A stretch of 64,000 nt of DNA from Streptomyces sp. NRRL B-1140 (GTDB lineage Bacteria; Actinomycetota; Actinomycetes; Streptomycetales; Streptomycetaceae): NCBI RefSeq assembly GCF_001280065.1, contig NZ_LGEA01000097.1, forward strand, positions 1-64,000, written 5' to 3'. Position numbers and translations under genes: made by a program. Every line of letters starts with the position of its first letter. Positions within the stretch are counted from its first letter, which is position 1. Under the pieces are notes generated by a model. The model did no database searches. It saw only the letters and a program-made list of their open reading frames with translations, and was not told the origin of the DNA. Below are positions 1 through 9,756 of the stretch, piece after piece.

Positions 1-99
1 GACTTCCTCCACGTCTACAACTACCATCGCTGCCACACCGCACTCGGAGGCCAGCCACCGATCAGCCGTGTGAACAACGCTCCAGGTCAATACACCTAG
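1..99 (+). mobile_element. 3' end of an IS481-type transposase gene (cut by window edge)
   Basis: The first 32 codons read in frame to a TAG at 97-99. The peptide contains YNYHRCHTALGGQPP followed by ISRV, the C-terminal signature of DDE integrase-core transposases of the IS481/IS3 group, where this HRPHxALGGxPP block closes the catalytic domain. The rest of the element lies outside the window and I see no terminal inverted repeat just after the stop. The stop overlaps the stop of the convergent amidohydrolase gene (shared CTAG), so the element may have ended or been trimmed exactly there. Confidence 0.75.
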
Positions 100-1202
100 T
101 CGAGCCCGTAGACCCGTCTCGCGTTCCCCGACGCCAGCATGCCCGCCACCCGCTGCGCGTCGGCCGGTGACCAGGCGCCCTCGGCTACCCAGGTGCCGAG
201 CACCCGCCCCAGGGCCTCACGGAACAGCCGGGCCCCCACCACGTGCAGCTCGGGCAGGCCCTGGGCGCCGGTGGAGAAGAGGATCTTGCCGAAGGGGGCC
301 AGCTCCAGGATCTCCGCGAGGACGGTCGCGGCCCGGGCGCCCGTGCGGACCAGGGCCGCGCCGCAGTCGACGTGGACGTGCGGGAAGACACCGGCGAGAT
401 GGGCGGCCTGCCGGTGGTACGGGTAGCCGTGCAGCAGGACCAGGTCCGTGCCGAGACCGGCGGTGGCCCGAACGAAGTCCGTCAGGAGCACCGGGTCCGT
501 CCCGTCGGCCCGCAGCCCCGGTGCGCCGAGCCCCGCGTGCAGCTGCAGCGGCAGCCCCGAGGCGACCGCGCTCCACAGCAGGTGCCGTAGCAGCACCGGA
601 TCGCTCAGCTCTTCGCCGACCCCGCGCCCGGCGAGCCAGCGGCCGGCCGCGCCCCGCACCTCCCCCGGCCCGGGCGGCTCCGGCGCGAGGGCGAGGCCGT
701 GCCGTGTGCCGGCGACCGAGGTGAAGGCGACGGCGGTCGCGGCGGCCGCGTGCACCGACTCGGCGAGGTTGGCGAGGAAGGACTCGACGGTGCCGGAGGT
801 GTCGGCGACCTGCTCGGCGAGGAGTTCCAGGCGCACGATCTCGCGGGCCCGGGCGGCTCCCGCGCTGGCCAGTTCCCCCGGTTCCGTCAGGTCGCCGGGG
901 AGGCCGGTGTCGACCAGGTAGGTGGTGATGCCGCTGCCGCGCAACAGGCGGCGGCCGGACTCCAGGACGCCCAGTTCCCGGCGTCGGGCCAGGTAGCGCG
1001 CGGGTGTGCAGTGGGATTCGAGGCCGAGCAGCGGCGGGCACCAGCGCCGCACGGCGAAGCCGGTCTGGGTGTCGAAGAGGGTGGTGCCGGGGGCGGGTGG
1101 GCCCTCGGTGCGGCTGAGGTGGGCCTCGAAGGTGCCGAGGCCCAGCTCCGTCCGGAGTACTCCGTGGCAGTACTGGTCCACCAGTGACGGCGTTTCGATC
1201 AT
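96..1202 (-). CDS. amidohydrolase family protein
   Basis: This 368-residue protein resembles the amidohydrolase-2 type TIM-barrel hydrolases. Visible hallmarks are a central LQLHAG segment, then LLHGYPYHR, then HVHVDCG and a late LFSTGAQGLPE, the places where these enzymes put metal-binding His and Asp residues; the substrate is unknown. The start at 1202 is supported by GGGAGG five bases upstream. It is transcribed toward, and its stop overlaps, the transposase remnant at the left edge. It has no signal peptide and should be cytoplasmic. Assignment to the superfamily is fairly firm, any specific reaction is not. Confidence 0.7.
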   Translation of the reverse strand: MIETPSLVDQYCHGVLRTELGLGTFEAHLSRTEGPPAPGTTLFDTQTGFAVRRWCPPLLGLESHCTPARYLARRRELGVLESGRRLLRGSGITTYLVDTGLPGDLTEPGELASAGAARAREIVRLELLAEQVADTSGTVESFLANLAESVHAAAATAVAFTSVAGTRHGLALAPEPPGPGEVRGAAGRWLAGRGVGEELSDPVLLRHLLWSAVASGLPLQLHAGLGAPGLRADGTDPVLLTDFVRATAGLGTDLVLLHGYPYHRQAAHLAGVFPHVHVDCGAALVRTGARAATVLAEILELAPFGKILFSTGAQGLPELHVVGARLFREALGRVLGTWVAEGAWSPADAQRVAGMLASGNARRVYGLD

Positions 1203-1305
1203 CCGGGCCTCCCGGGGTGGACCCTGTTGCTCTCAAGGGTCCTAACGGGTGAACCGGGTGTGAGGTCGCGGGGCCGTCGTGGGAGTACCGGTGGGTTCGG
1301 CGGGT

Positions 1306-1365
1306 GCGGGGCCGTTGTGGCTGGTCGCGCCCACGCGGCGGAGCCGCACATCGATACAGCCCCGC
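1306..1365. repeat. dispersed Streptomyces-type intergenic hairpin repeat
   Basis: A compound hairpin lies between the amidohydrolase start and the stop of the next gene. Outer arms GCGGGGC (1306-1312) and GCCCCGC (1359-1365) enclose an inner perfect stem GCGGC/GCCGC (1335-1347). From memory, near-identical blocks recur in intergenic regions of many Streptomyces genomes. It probably acts as a transcription terminator for the small gene to its right. Confidence 0.6.
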
Positions 1366-1379
1366 GCCCCCGAAACGGG

Positions 1380-1712
1380 TCAGTCGTTCTTGGGGCCGCC
1401 GACCTGGATGCCGGCCATGCGCGACCACTCGTAGCGGCCGGTCTTGACCTTGGCCGCGAACTCGCCGTCGAAGGACTCGTGGCGGGTGATGCCCGCCTTC
1501 TGCACGGCCTGCTCGGCGATGTCGTAGGACGGGGCGACCAGGTCGCCCCAGTTGCCGTCCTCGCCGACCAGGACGATGCGGGCGCCGCGCTCGCCGAGGT
1601 AGGCGACCTGGCCCTCGGCGCCGCCGTGGGCCGCGGAGAAGGAGGAGATCTGCTTGGCCAGCCGGGCCACCTTGCGCTCGGCCTTCGGGTCAACCTGCTG
1701 CGTGTCTGCCAT
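1380..1712 (-). CDS. conserved small hypothetical protein
   Basis: A 110-residue soluble protein starting MADTQQVDPK, with a Lys/Arg-rich N-terminal helix, the segment GARIVLVGEDG near the middle and a C-terminal YEWSRMAGIQVGG. I do not recognise a characterised domain, but it looks like the conserved small protein that follows ctaB in streptomycetes. The start at 1712 was chosen because the longer frame upstream is not protein-like. No signal peptide, membrane segment or cysteine is seen. It lies 58 bases downstream of ctaB on the same strand and may be cotranscribed with it. Confidence 0.7.
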   Translation of the reverse strand: MADTQQVDPKAERKVARLAKQISSFSAAHGGAEGQVAYLGERGARIVLVGEDGNWGDLVAPSYDIAEQAVQKAGITRHESFDGEFAAKVKTGRYEWSRMAGIQVGGPKND

Positions 1713-1722
1713 GGCCAGGATG

Positions 1723-1736
1723 CTACTCACGAGTAG
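1723..1736. promoter_or_regulatory. short palindrome upstream of the small gene
   Basis: CTACTC-AC-GAGTAG is a perfect 6-bp inverted repeat 11 bases upstream of the start of the 110-residue gene. It overlaps where a promoter or ribosome-binding region would be, so it could be an operator. The evidence is symmetry only. Confidence 0.25.
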
Positions 1737-1770
1737 ATCGACTCGCGAGGGCGGGGCGGTGTGACGTGCG

Positions 1771-2718
1771 TCAGCGCAGGAAGGGGTCGACCGCGACCGC
1801 CACGAAGAGCAGCGACACATAGGTGATCGACCAGTGGAACAGGCGCATCTCCTTCAGCTTCGCGCCCGTCACCTCAGCCTTGGCGCGGTTCTGCAGGCCG
1901 TGCGCCTCCCAGAGCCAGAAGCCGCCCGCCAGCAGGGCCACCGAGGTGTAGAACCAGCCGGTGTAGCCCAGCGGGGTGAGCAGGAGCGAGACGCCGACCA
2001 TGACCCAGCTGTAGATCACGATCTGCTTGGCGACCACCTTGTTGGAGGCCACCACCGGCAGCATGGGCACGCCCACGCGCGCGTAGTCGTCCTTGACCTT
2101 CATGGACAGCGGCCAGTAGTGCGGCGGCGTCCAGAAGAACATGACCATGAAGAGGATGACCGGCGCCCACGACATCGAGTTCGTGACCGAGGACCAGCCG
2201 ATCAGCACCGGCAGGCAGCCGGCGATGCCGCCCCACACGATGTTCTGCGAGGTGCGGCGCTTGAGGATCATCGTGTAGACGACGACGTAGAAGAGGAGCG
2301 CGCCGAGGGCGAGCCAGGCGCTCAGCCAGTTCACGGTGAGGCCGAAGAGCAGGGTGGACGTGATGGCCAGGGTGATGCCGAAGGCCAGGCACTCGCGCGG
2401 GCTGACCATGCCGGTGACCAGCGGGCGCTGCGAGGTGCGGTCCATGAGCGCGTCGATGTCGCGGTCGATGTACATGTTGAGCGCGTTCGCGCCGCCCGCG
2501 GACAGGTAGCCGCCGAGACACGTCAGCAGCACCAGTGTCAGGTCGGGCACGCCCTGCTGCGCCAGGAACATCACCGGCACCGTGGTGATCAGCAGCAGCT
2601 CGATGATCCGCGGCTTGGTGAGAGCCACGAAAGCCATGACACGGGCCCCGAGCGGCCGGTGAGCCGGGCTCTGGTCCGCCCCGGTCATCCCCGCTGGACG
2701 GGATTCAACGGCCGTCAC
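1771..2718 (-). CDS. ctaB: protoheme IX farnesyltransferase (heme O synthase)
   Basis: CtaB transfers a farnesyl group to heme b to make heme O, the precursor of heme A for the aa3 cytochrome oxidase, in the cytoplasmic membrane. The 315-residue protein has about nine hydrophobic segments and the UbiA-superfamily prenyl-diphosphate motif NMYIDRDID (81-89). A second Asp-rich stretch sits in [16 protein letters not shown], as expected for CtaB. The GTG at 2718 was chosen because AGGGG lies five bases upstream; a GTG two codons earlier is an alternative. It is divergent from tkt, the arrangement known in other actinobacteria. Confidence 0.95.
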   Translation of the reverse strand: MTAVESRPAGMTGADQSPAHRPLGARVMAFVALTKPRIIELLLITTVPVMFLAQQGVPDLTLVLLTCLGGYLSAGGANALNMYIDRDIDALMDRTSQRPLVTGMVSPRECLAFGITLAITSTLLFGLTVNWLSAWLALGALLFYVVVYTMILKRRTSQNIVWGGIAGCLPVLIGWSSVTNSMSWAPVILFMVMFFWTPPHYWPLSMKVKDDYARVGVPMLPVVASNKVVAKQIVIYSWVMVGVSLLLTPLGYTGWFYTSVALLAGGFWLWEAHGLQNRAKAEVTGAKLKEMRLFHWSITYVSLLFVAVAVDPFLR

Positions 2719-3071
2719 GCACACCCCTACAGAGACATCCCAGCAAGCCTCACCGCTGTGAAGTCCCGGTAAAGGCTCGCGCGTACCACGCCACTTTAGA
2801 CGTTGCCCAGACTCGGACATTCGCGGGGGTCGTCTCGTGTTGGCGGGCACCTTCCGAAGGGCGCGCCGAAGCTCGATTGAGCACCCGGATGAGCGGCTCC
2901 GTATTCACCTGTCGAATACGGTACGGCCCAGTCAGGAAGCGGATCGGGATCCGTCCCGGCACTCTGGAGTGACTCGAAAAAACGCACGTCCCACGGGGGT
3001 AGGCTCGACTGCGGCCGGTGGGCGCCCCGATACACCGGCATCCGACATGTGGAGAGGAGCCCTGACCCAGG
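2719..3071. promoter_or_regulatory. ctaB-tkt divergent intergenic region
   Basis: This 353-bp spacer holds no gene and must contain the start sites of both divergent units. It carries a perfect 8-bp inverted repeat (CCGTATTC at 2899-2906, GAATACGG at 2914-2921, spacer 7) and another, CGGATC-GG-GATCCG, at 2940-2953. Either could be an operator for the pentose phosphate operon. A GGAGAGGAG stretch near 3052-3060 is the likely tkt ribosome-binding region, somewhat far from the GTG. I could not assign clear -35/-10 boxes. Confidence 0.5.
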
Positions 3072-5159
3072 GTGAGCACCAAGCCGACCACCACAGACCT
3101 CGAGTGGACCGAGTTGGACCAGCGGTCCGTCGACACCGCGCGTGTCCTGGCCGCCGATGCCGTACAGAAGGTCGGCAACGGCCATCCGGGTACGGCGATG
3201 AGCCTGGCGCCTGCCGCCTACACCCTCTTCCAGAAGGTGATGCGGCACGACCCGGCGGACGCCGACTGGGTCGGACGGGACCGCTTCGTGCTGTCCGCCG
3301 GCCACTCGTCCCTGACCCTCTACACCCAGCTGTACCTGGCCGGCTTCGGCCTGGAGCTGGACGACCTGAAGTCCTTCCGCACGTGGGGCTCCAAGACCCC
3401 CGGTCACCCCGAGTACGGGCACACGACCGGTGTGGAGACGACGACCGGCCCGCTCGGCCAGGGTGTCGCGAACGCGGTCGGCATGGCGATGGCCGCCCGC
3501 TACGAGCGCGGCCTGTTCGACCCGGAGGCCGCCGAGGGCGAGTCGCCCTTCGACCACTTCGTCTACTGCATCGCCGGTGACGGCTGCCTCCAGGAGGGCA
3601 TCTCCGCCGAGGCGTCCTCGATGGCGGGCCACCAGAAGCTCGGCAACCTGATCCTGCTGTGGGACGACAACCACATCTCGATCGAGGGCGACACCGAGAC
3701 GGCCGTGTCCGAGGACACCGTCAAGCGGTACGAGGCGTACGGCTGGCACGTCCAGCGGGTGGAGCCGAAGGCCGACGGGGACCTGGACCCGGCCGCGATC
3801 TACGAGGCGATCCAGAAGGCCAAGGCCGTGACGGACAGGCCGTCGTTCATCGCGATGCGCTCGATCATCGCCTGGCCGGCCCCGAACGCGCAGAACACCG
3901 AGGCCGCGCACGGCTCGGCGCTGGGCGACGACGAGGTCGCGGCGACCAAGCGGGTCCTCGGCTTCGACCCGGAGCAGTCCTTCGAGGTGTCCGACGAGGT
4001 CATCTCGCACACCCGCAAGGCGCTGGAGCGGGGCCAGGCGGCCCGCGCGGTGTGGGAGAAGGCGTACCAGCAGTGGCGGGACAACAACCCCGAGCGCGCC
4101 GCGGAGTACGACCGGATCGCCAAGGGTGAGCTGCCCAAGGGCTGGGAGGAGAAGATCCCGGTCTTCGAGGTCGGCAAGGGTGTCGCCACGCGCGCCGCCT
4201 CCGGCAAGATCCTCCAGGCGCTCGGCGGGGTCGTCCCCGAGCTGTGGGGCGGATCGGCCGACCTGGCCGGCTCCAACAACACCACGATCGACAAGACCAG
4301 CTCCTTCCTCCCGGCGGACAACCCGCTGCCGGAGGCGGACCCGTACGGCCGCACGATCCACTTCGGTATCCGCGAGCACGCGATGGCCGCCGAGATGAAC
4401 GGCATCGCGCTGCACGGCAACACCCGCATCTACGGCGGCACCTTCCTGGTGTTCTCCGACTACATGCGCAACGCGGTGCGGCTGTCGGCGCTGATGCACC
4501 TGCCGGTGACGTACGTGTGGACGCACGACTCCATCGGTCTGGGCGAGGACGGCCCGACGCACCAGCCGGTCGAGCACCTCGCCTCGCTGCGCGCGATCCC
4601 GGGCCTGAACGTCGTGCGCCCGGCCGACGCCAACGAGACCGCCATCGCCTGGCGCGAGATCCTCAAGCGCTGGACGAAGGAGTTCGGCAAGGGCCAGCCG
4701 CACGGTCTGGCGCTGACGCGTCAGGGCGTGCCGACGTACGCGCCCAACGAGGGTGCCGCGCGCGGCGGTTACGTGCTGTTCGAGGCCGACGGCGGCGAGC
4801 CCGAGGTCATCCTGATCGCCACCGGCTCGGAGGTGCACGTCGCCGTCGAGGCGCGCGAGCAGCTCCAGAGCGCCGGCGTGCCCACGCGCGTCGTGTCCAT
4901 GCCGTCGGTGGAGTGGTTCGAGCAGCAGGACCAGGGGTACCGGGACAGCGTCCTGCCGCCGTCCGTCCGGGCTCGTGTCGCGGTGGAGGCCGGTATCGGT
5001 CTCACGTGGCACAAGTACGTGGGGGACGCCGGCCGCATCGTTTCCCTGGAGCACTTCGGTGCTTCGGCCGACGGCAAGGTCCTCTTCCGCGAGTTCGGCT
5101 TCACTCCCGAGAACGTGGCCGCCGCCGCGCGGGAATCGATCGCCGCAGCTCAGCGCTGA
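3072..5159 (+). CDS. tkt: transketolase
   Basis: Transketolase moves two-carbon units between sugar phosphates in the non-oxidative pentose phosphate pathway using thiamine diphosphate. The 695-residue length is normal. Seen in the sequence: [10 protein letters not shown] near residue 36 (active-site His), the thiamine diphosphate motif opening with GDGC (about 168) and closing with DDN about 30 residues later, and GIREHAMA (about 432), which carries the cofactor-activating Glu. EDGPTHQP supplies a further active-site His. It is the first gene of the tkt-tal-zwf-opcA-pgl run; the GTG start agrees with the family's N-terminus. Confidence 0.97.
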   Translation: MSTKPTTTDLEWTELDQRSVDTARVLAADAVQKVGNGHPGTAMSLAPAAYTLFQKVMRHDPADADWVGRDRFVLSAGHSSLTLYTQLYLAGFGLELDDLKSFRTWGSKTPGHPEYGHTTGVETTTGPLGQGVANAVGMAMAARYERGLFDPEAAEGESPFDHFVYCIAGDGCLQEGISAEASSMAGHQKLGNLILLWDDNHISIEGDTETAVSEDTVKRYEAYGWHVQRVEPKADGDLDPAAIYEAIQKAKAVTDRPSFIAMRSIIAWPAPNAQNTEAAHGSALGDDEVAATKRVLGFDPEQSFEVSDEVISHTRKALERGQAARAVWEKAYQQWRDNNPERAAEYDRIAKGELPKGWEEKIPVFEVGKGVATRAASGKILQALGGVVPELWGGSADLAGSNNTTIDKTSSFLPADNPLPEADPYGRTIHFGIREHAMAAEMNGIALHGNTRIYGGTFLVFSDYMRNAVRLSALMHLPVTYVWTHDSIGLGEDGPTHQPVEHLASLRAIPGLNVVRPADANETAIAWREILKRWTKEFGKGQPHGLALTRQGVPTYAPNEGAARGGYVLFEADGGEPEVILIATGSEVHVAVEAREQLQSAGVPTRVVSMPSVEWFEQQDQGYRDSVLPPSVRARVAVEAGIGLTWHKYVGDAGRIVSLEHFGASADGKVLFREFGFTPENVAAAARESIAAAQR

Positions 5160-5193
5160 CGCTTATACACGACACGTAGGAGATGGAATTTCC

Positions 5194-6312
5194 ATGACAG
5201 ACGCACTGAAGCGCCTCTCCGAGGAAGGCGTGGCGATCTGGCTGGACGACCTGTCGCGCAAGCGGATCACGTCCGGCAACCTCGCCGAGCTGATCGACCA
5301 GCAGCACGTCGTGGGCGTCACCACCAACCCGTCGATCTTCCAGAAGGCGATCTCGCAGGGCGACGGCTACGACACGCAGCTGACCGACCTCGCCGCCCGC
5401 AAGGTCACGGTCGAAGAGGCCATCCGCATGATCACGACGGCGGACGTCCGCGACGCCGCCGACATCCTGCGCCCGGTCTTCGACGCCACCGGCGGCCAGG
5501 ACGGCCGGGTCTCGATCGAGGTCGACCCGCGCCTGGCGCACCACACGCGGGCGACGGTCGCCGAGGCCAAGCAGCTCGCCTGGCTGGTGGACCGGCCCAA
5601 CACCCTCATCAAGATCCCGGCGACCGAGGCGGGCATCCCGGCCATCGCCGAGACCATCGGCCTGGGCATCAGCGTCAACGTCACGCTGATCTTCTCGCTG
5701 GAGCGCTACCGCCTGGTCATGGACGCGTTCCTGGAGGGCCTGGAGAAGGCCAAGGAGCGCGGCCTGGACCTGTCGCAGATCCACTCCGTGGCCTCGTTCT
5801 TCGTGTCCCGCGTGGACACCGAGATCGACAAGCGGATCGACGCGCTGGGCACCGACGAGGCCAAGGCCGCGCGGGGCAAGGCCGGTATCGCCAACGCCCG
5901 GCTGGCCTACCAGGCGTACGAGGAGGTCTTCTCCTCGGACCGCTGGAGCGCGCTGGAGAAGGCGGGCGCCAACAAGCAGCGTCCGCTGTGGGCGTCCACC
6001 GGCGTGAAGGACAAGGCGTACAAGCCCACCCTGTACGTCGACGAGCTGGTCGCGCCCAACACGGTGAACACCATGCCGGAGGCGACGCTGTTCGCCACGG
6101 AGGAGCAGGGCGAGATCCGCGGCAACGCCGTCGCCGGTACGTACGAGCAGGCCCGCGCCGACCTCGACGCGGTCGAGAAGCTCGGGATCAAGTACGACGA
6201 CGTGGTGCGGCTGCTGGAGGAGGAGGGCGTCCAGAAGTTCGAGGACTCCTGGACCGACCTGCTGAAGTCGACCGAGGCCGAGCTTCAGCGCCTCGCCCCC
6301 TCGGAGGGCTGA
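5194..6312 (+). CDS. tal: transaldolase
   Basis: Transaldolase transfers a dihydroxyacetone unit from sedoheptulose 7-phosphate to glyceraldehyde 3-phosphate. At 372 residues it is the long actinobacterial/cyanobacterial type. VTTNPSIF (42-49) and the Schiff-base lysine in [10 protein letters not shown] (Lys140) are the key motifs. The ATG at 5194 is preceded by GTAGGAG and gives the expected N-terminus [12 protein letters not shown]. It lies 34 bases after tkt and four bases before zwf, which fits one operon. Confidence 0.96.
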   Translation: MTDALKRLSEEGVAIWLDDLSRKRITSGNLAELIDQQHVVGVTTNPSIFQKAISQGDGYDTQLTDLAARKVTVEEAIRMITTADVRDAADILRPVFDATGGQDGRVSIEVDPRLAHHTRATVAEAKQLAWLVDRPNTLIKIPATEAGIPAIAETIGLGISVNVTLIFSLERYRLVMDAFLEGLEKAKERGLDLSQIHSVASFFVSRVDTEIDKRIDALGTDEAKAARGKAGIANARLAYQAYEEVFSSDRWSALEKAGANKQRPLWASTGVKDKAYKPTLYVDELVAPNTVNTMPEATLFATEEQGEIRGNAVAGTYEQARADLDAVEKLGIKYDDVVRLLEEEGVQKFEDSWTDLLKSTEAELQRLAPSEG

Positions 6313-6316
6313 ACAG

Positions 6317-7840
6317 GTGTCGAGCAGCAACCCGCTGCGTGACCCCGCGGACCGACGGCTCCCGCGCATCGCGGGGCCGTCGGGCCTGGTCATCTTCGGC
6401 GTCACGGGGGACCTGTCCCGCAAGAAGCTCATGCCCGCCGTGTACGACCTCGCCAACCGGGGTCTGCTGCCGCCGGGCTTCTCGCTGGTCGGCTTCGCCC
6501 GCCGCGAGTGGGCGCACGAGGACTTCGCGCAGGAGGTCCACGACGCCGTCAAGGAGCACGCCCGCACGCCCTTCCGCGAGGAGGTCTGGCAGCAGCTCAT
6601 CCAGGGCATGCGCTTCGTGCAGGGCACGTTCGACGACGACGACGCCTTCGAGCGGCTGCGCTCCACGATCGAGGAGCTCGACAAGGCACAGGGCACGGGC
6701 GGCAACTTCGCCTTCTACCTGTCGGTGCCGCCGTCGGCCTTCCCGGTGGTCATCAAGCAGCTGAAGAAGCACCAGCTGGCCGACCAGACGGGCGGTTCCT
6801 GGCGGCGCGCGATCATCGAGAAGCCGTTCGGCCACAACCTGGAGTCGGCCGAGGAGCTCAACAAGCTCGTCCACGAGGTCTTCGCCCCGGACCAGGTCTT
6901 CCGCATCGACCACTACCTGGGCAAGGAGACCGTCCAGAACATCCTGGCGCTGCGCTTCGCCAACACCATGTTCGAGCCGATCTGGAACCGGTCCCTCGTG
7001 GACCACGTGCAGATCACCATGGCCGAGGACATCGGCATCGGCGGCCGGGCCGGGTACTACGACGGCATCGGCGCCGCCCGGGACGTCATCCAGAACCACC
7101 TGCTCCAGCTGATGGCCCTGACGGCCATGGAGGAGCCGGCCTCCTTCGACGCGGACGCGCTGGCCGCGGAGAAGACGAAGGTGCTCGGCGCCGTGCGGCT
7201 GCCGAAGGACATGGGCCGCGACACCGTGCGCGCCCAGTACGCGGCCGGCTGGCAGGGCGGCGCGAAGGTGATCGGCTATCTCGACGAGGACGGTATCGAC
7301 GCCTCCTCGAAGACCGACACGTACGCCGCGATCAAGCTGGAGATCGACAACCGCCGCTGGGCGGGCGTCCCCTTCTACCTGCGCACCGGCAAGCGCCTGG
7401 GCCGCCGGGTGACGGAGATCGCGGTCGTCTTCCAGCGGGCCCCGCACTCCCCCTTCGACTCCACCGCCACCGAGGAGCTCGGCTCCAACGCGATCGTCAT
7501 CCGCGTCCAGCCGGACGAAGGCGTGACGGTCCGCTTCGGCTCGAAGGTGCCGGGTACGTCGATGGAGATCCGGGACGTGTCGATGGACTTCGCCTACGGC
7601 GAGTCCTTCACGGAGTCCAGCCCGGAGGCGTACGAGCGTCTGATCCTGGACGTTCTGCTCGGTGACTCGAACCTCTTCCCGCGCACCGAGGAGGTCGAGC
7701 TGTCCTGGAAGATCCTCGACCCGATCGAGGAGTACTGGGACAAGAACGGCAAGCCCGCCCAGTACCCGGCCGGTACCTGGGGGCCCGTCGAGGCGGACGA
7801 AATGCTCGAGCGACACGGACGGAGCTGGCGCCGGCCATGA
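6317..7840 (+). CDS. zwf: glucose-6-phosphate 1-dehydrogenase
   Basis: Zwf oxidises glucose 6-phosphate to 6-phosphogluconolactone, the entry of the oxidative pentose phosphate pathway and a main NADPH source. The 507-residue protein has the coenzyme motif GVTGDLSRKKL (28-38) and the substrate signature RIDHYLGKE near residue 195, whose His and Lys are catalytic. It starts with GTG four bases after tal and its stop overlaps the ATG of opcA by four bases, suggesting translational coupling. Confidence 0.97.
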   Translation: MSSSNPLRDPADRRLPRIAGPSGLVIFGVTGDLSRKKLMPAVYDLANRGLLPPGFSLVGFARREWAHEDFAQEVHDAVKEHARTPFREEVWQQLIQGMRFVQGTFDDDDAFERLRSTIEELDKAQGTGGNFAFYLSVPPSAFPVVIKQLKKHQLADQTGGSWRRAIIEKPFGHNLESAEELNKLVHEVFAPDQVFRIDHYLGKETVQNILALRFANTMFEPIWNRSLVDHVQITMAEDIGIGGRAGYYDGIGAARDVIQNHLLQLMALTAMEEPASFDADALAAEKTKVLGAVRLPKDMGRDTVRAQYAAGWQGGAKVIGYLDEDGIDASSKTDTYAAIKLEIDNRRWAGVPFYLRTGKRLGRRVTEIAVVFQRAPHSPFDSTATEELGSNAIVIRVQPDEGVTVRFGSKVPGTSMEIRDVSMDFAYGESFTESSPEAYERLILDVLLGDSNLFPRTEEVELSWKILDPIEEYWDKNGKPAQYPAGTWGPVEADEMLERHGRSWRRP

Positions 7841-8970
7841 AGACAGACCTCACGGACACCACGGCCAGCAAGGTCAACAAGGCCCTGGTGCAGGGGCGCC
7901 GGGCGATCGGCACTCCGGCGGTCGGCATGGTGCTCACGCTGGTCATCGTGACGGACGAGGAGAACGCCTACGACGCGCTGAAGGCCGCGAGCGACGCCGC
8001 GCACGAGCATCCCTCGCGCACGCTCGTGGTGATCAAGCGCGTCTCCCGCTCGCCCCGCGACCGCACACAGTCCCGTCTGGACGCGGAGGTCCGGGTCGGC
8101 GCGGACGCGGGCACCGGTGAGACGGTCGTGCTCCGGCTGTACGGCGAGGTCGCGGACCACGCCCAGTCGGTGGTGCTGCCGTTGCTGCTGCCGGACGCCC
8201 CGGTGGTGGTGTGGTGGCCGGTGAACGCGCCGCTGGACCCGGCGAAGGACCCCCTGGGTGCCCTCGCGCAGCGCCGCGTCACCGACACCTACGCCTCCGA
8301 GCAGCCGGTCCGCGACCTTGCGACCAGGTCCCGGGCCTACACCCCCGGTGACACGGACCTGTCCTGGACCCGCATCACGCCCTGGCGTTCCATGCTGGCG
8401 GCGGCCCTCGACCAGGTGGCCTGCGAGGTGCGGGCCGTCGAGGTGGAGGGCGAGGAGTTCAACCCGAGTTGTGAGCTGCTGGCGATGTGGCTCGCGGACC
8501 GGCTGGACGTCCCCGTGAAGCGCTCGCTGTCCAGCGGCCCGGGTCTGACGGCGGTCCGGATGGACACCAACTGCGGGCCGATCAAGCTGGACCGTGCCGA
8601 CGGTTCGCTGGCGACGCTCTCCATCGAGGGCCAGCCGGACCGGGCCGTCGCGCTCAAGCGCAGGGAGACCGCCGAGCTGATGGCGGAGGAGCTGCGCCGC
8701 CTGGACCCGGACGACACATACGCGTCGGCGCTGCGGTTCGGGGTGGACCGGCTGAAGTCGTCCTGGTCGGCTCCGGCGCCGCGGGTCCCCGGGGACTCGG
8801 CCGCCAAAGGAGAGCGCGGAGAGCCCAAAAGTGACGGGCGAGGACGACTCGCCCTCCCCGCTCCCGTTGAAGCGGCTGCGAAAGCTCCCGCTTCACAAGC
8901 GACGGCGGAGGAACCGGTGAGGCAGGAACCGCCCGCGCTGGAACCGGTACGGAAGGCGACGACGAAGTGA
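7837..8970 (+). CDS. opcA: glucose-6-phosphate dehydrogenase assembly protein OpcA
   Basis: OpcA is needed for assembly or redox activation of glucose-6-phosphate dehydrogenase in actinobacteria and cyanobacteria, and its place directly after zwf fits. The protein has 377 residues, with the family-typical LLLPDAPVVVWWP near residue 120. The last 70 or so residues (after SSWSAPAPRVPG) are a low-complexity Lys/Glu/Ala/Pro tail that looks disordered. Start ATG overlaps the zwf stop (ATGA); the stop overlaps the GTG of pgl (GTGA). Confidence 0.95.
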   Translation: MKTDLTDTTASKVNKALVQGRRAIGTPAVGMVLTLVIVTDEENAYDALKAASDAAHEHPSRTLVVIKRVSRSPRDRTQSRLDAEVRVGADAGTGETVVLRLYGEVADHAQSVVLPLLLPDAPVVVWWPVNAPLDPAKDPLGALAQRRVTDTYASEQPVRDLATRSRAYTPGDTDLSWTRITPWRSMLAAALDQVACEVRAVEVEGEEFNPSCELLAMWLADRLDVPVKRSLSSGPGLTAVRMDTNCGPIKLDRADGSLATLSIEGQPDRAVALKRRETAELMAEELRRLDPDDTYASALRFGVDRLKSSWSAPAPRVPGDSAAKGERGEPKSDGRGRLALPAPVEAAAKAPASQATAEEPVRQEPPALEPVRKATTK

Positions 8971-9752
8971 GTACGGCACCGCAGCTGGTCGTCCACCGCG
9001 ACAAGGAGCTGATGGCGCAGGCCGCGGCGGCGCGGCTGATCACCAGGATCGTGGACGCGCAGGCCTCCCGGGGTTCGGCGTCCGTGGTCCTGACGGGCGG
9101 CCGCAACGGCAACGGCCTGCTTGCCGCGTTGGCCGCGGCGCCCGCCCGGGACGCGATCGACTGGAGCCGGCTCGACCTCTGGTGGGGCGACGAGCGGTTC
9201 CTGCCCGAGGGCGACCCCGAGCGCAACGTCACCCAGGCCAGGGAGGCCCTGCTCGACTCGGTGCCGCTCGATCCGAAGCGGGTGCACGCGATGCCCGCGT
9301 CGGACGGGCCGCACGGGACCGACGTGGACGCGGCGGCCGCCGCGTACGCGCAGGAGCTGGCAGCGGCGGCGGGCCCGGAGAACCACGGGCCGGTGCCCAC
9401 GTTCGACGTGCTGATGCTGGGCGTCGGGCCGGACACGCATGTGGCGTCACTGTTCCCGGAGTTGCCGGCGGTGCGGGAGACGGAGCGTACGGTCGTGGGC
9501 GTCCACGGCGCGCCCAAGCCGCCGCCGACCCGGGTGACGCTGACGCTGCCGGCGATCCGGACGGCGCGTGAGGTGTGGCTGCTGGCGGCGGGCGAGGACA
9601 AGGCGCAGGCGGCGGCGATCGCCCTGTCGGGGGCGGGAGAGATCCAGGCTCCGGCGGCGGGGGCGTACGGCAGGAGCCGGACCCTGTGGCTCCTGGACGG
9701 GGCGGCGGCGTCGCAGCTACCGCGTTCGCTGTATCCGCCGGCTTCGGCCTAG
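8967..9752 (+). CDS. pgl: 6-phosphogluconolactonase
   Basis: Pgl hydrolyses 6-phosphogluconolactone made by Zwf. This 261-residue protein is of the DevB/SOL type: VLTGGRNGNGLL near residue 41 forms the phosphate-binding loop and WGDERF (73-78) is the family signature; LMLGVGPDTHVASLFP carries the later catalytic region, with Pro-Asp where most relatives have Gly-Asp/Glu. It is the last gene of the operon and is followed within five bases by a large inverted repeat. Confidence 0.95.
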   Translation: MSTAPQLVVHRDKELMAQAAAARLITRIVDAQASRGSASVVLTGGRNGNGLLAALAAAPARDAIDWSRLDLWWGDERFLPEGDPERNVTQAREALLDSVPLDPKRVHAMPASDGPHGTDVDAAAAAYAQELAAAAGPENHGPVPTFDVLMLGVGPDTHVASLFPELPAVRETERTVVGVHGAPKPPPTRVTLTLPAIRTAREVWLLAAGEDKAQAAAIALSGAGEIQAPAAGAYGRSRTLWLLDGAAASQLPRSLYPPASA

Positions 9753-9756
9753 GCAC

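Noticed and set aside
1762..1773. TGACG-TG-CGTCA as a Crp site
   Set aside because: It overlaps the ctaB stop codon and does not fit the streptomycete Crp consensus spacing.
2796..5054. Very long open frame antiparallel to transketolase
   Set aside because: High-GC shadow frame; its sequence is Arg/Gly/Val-rich with no domain, and tkt on the other strand is certain.
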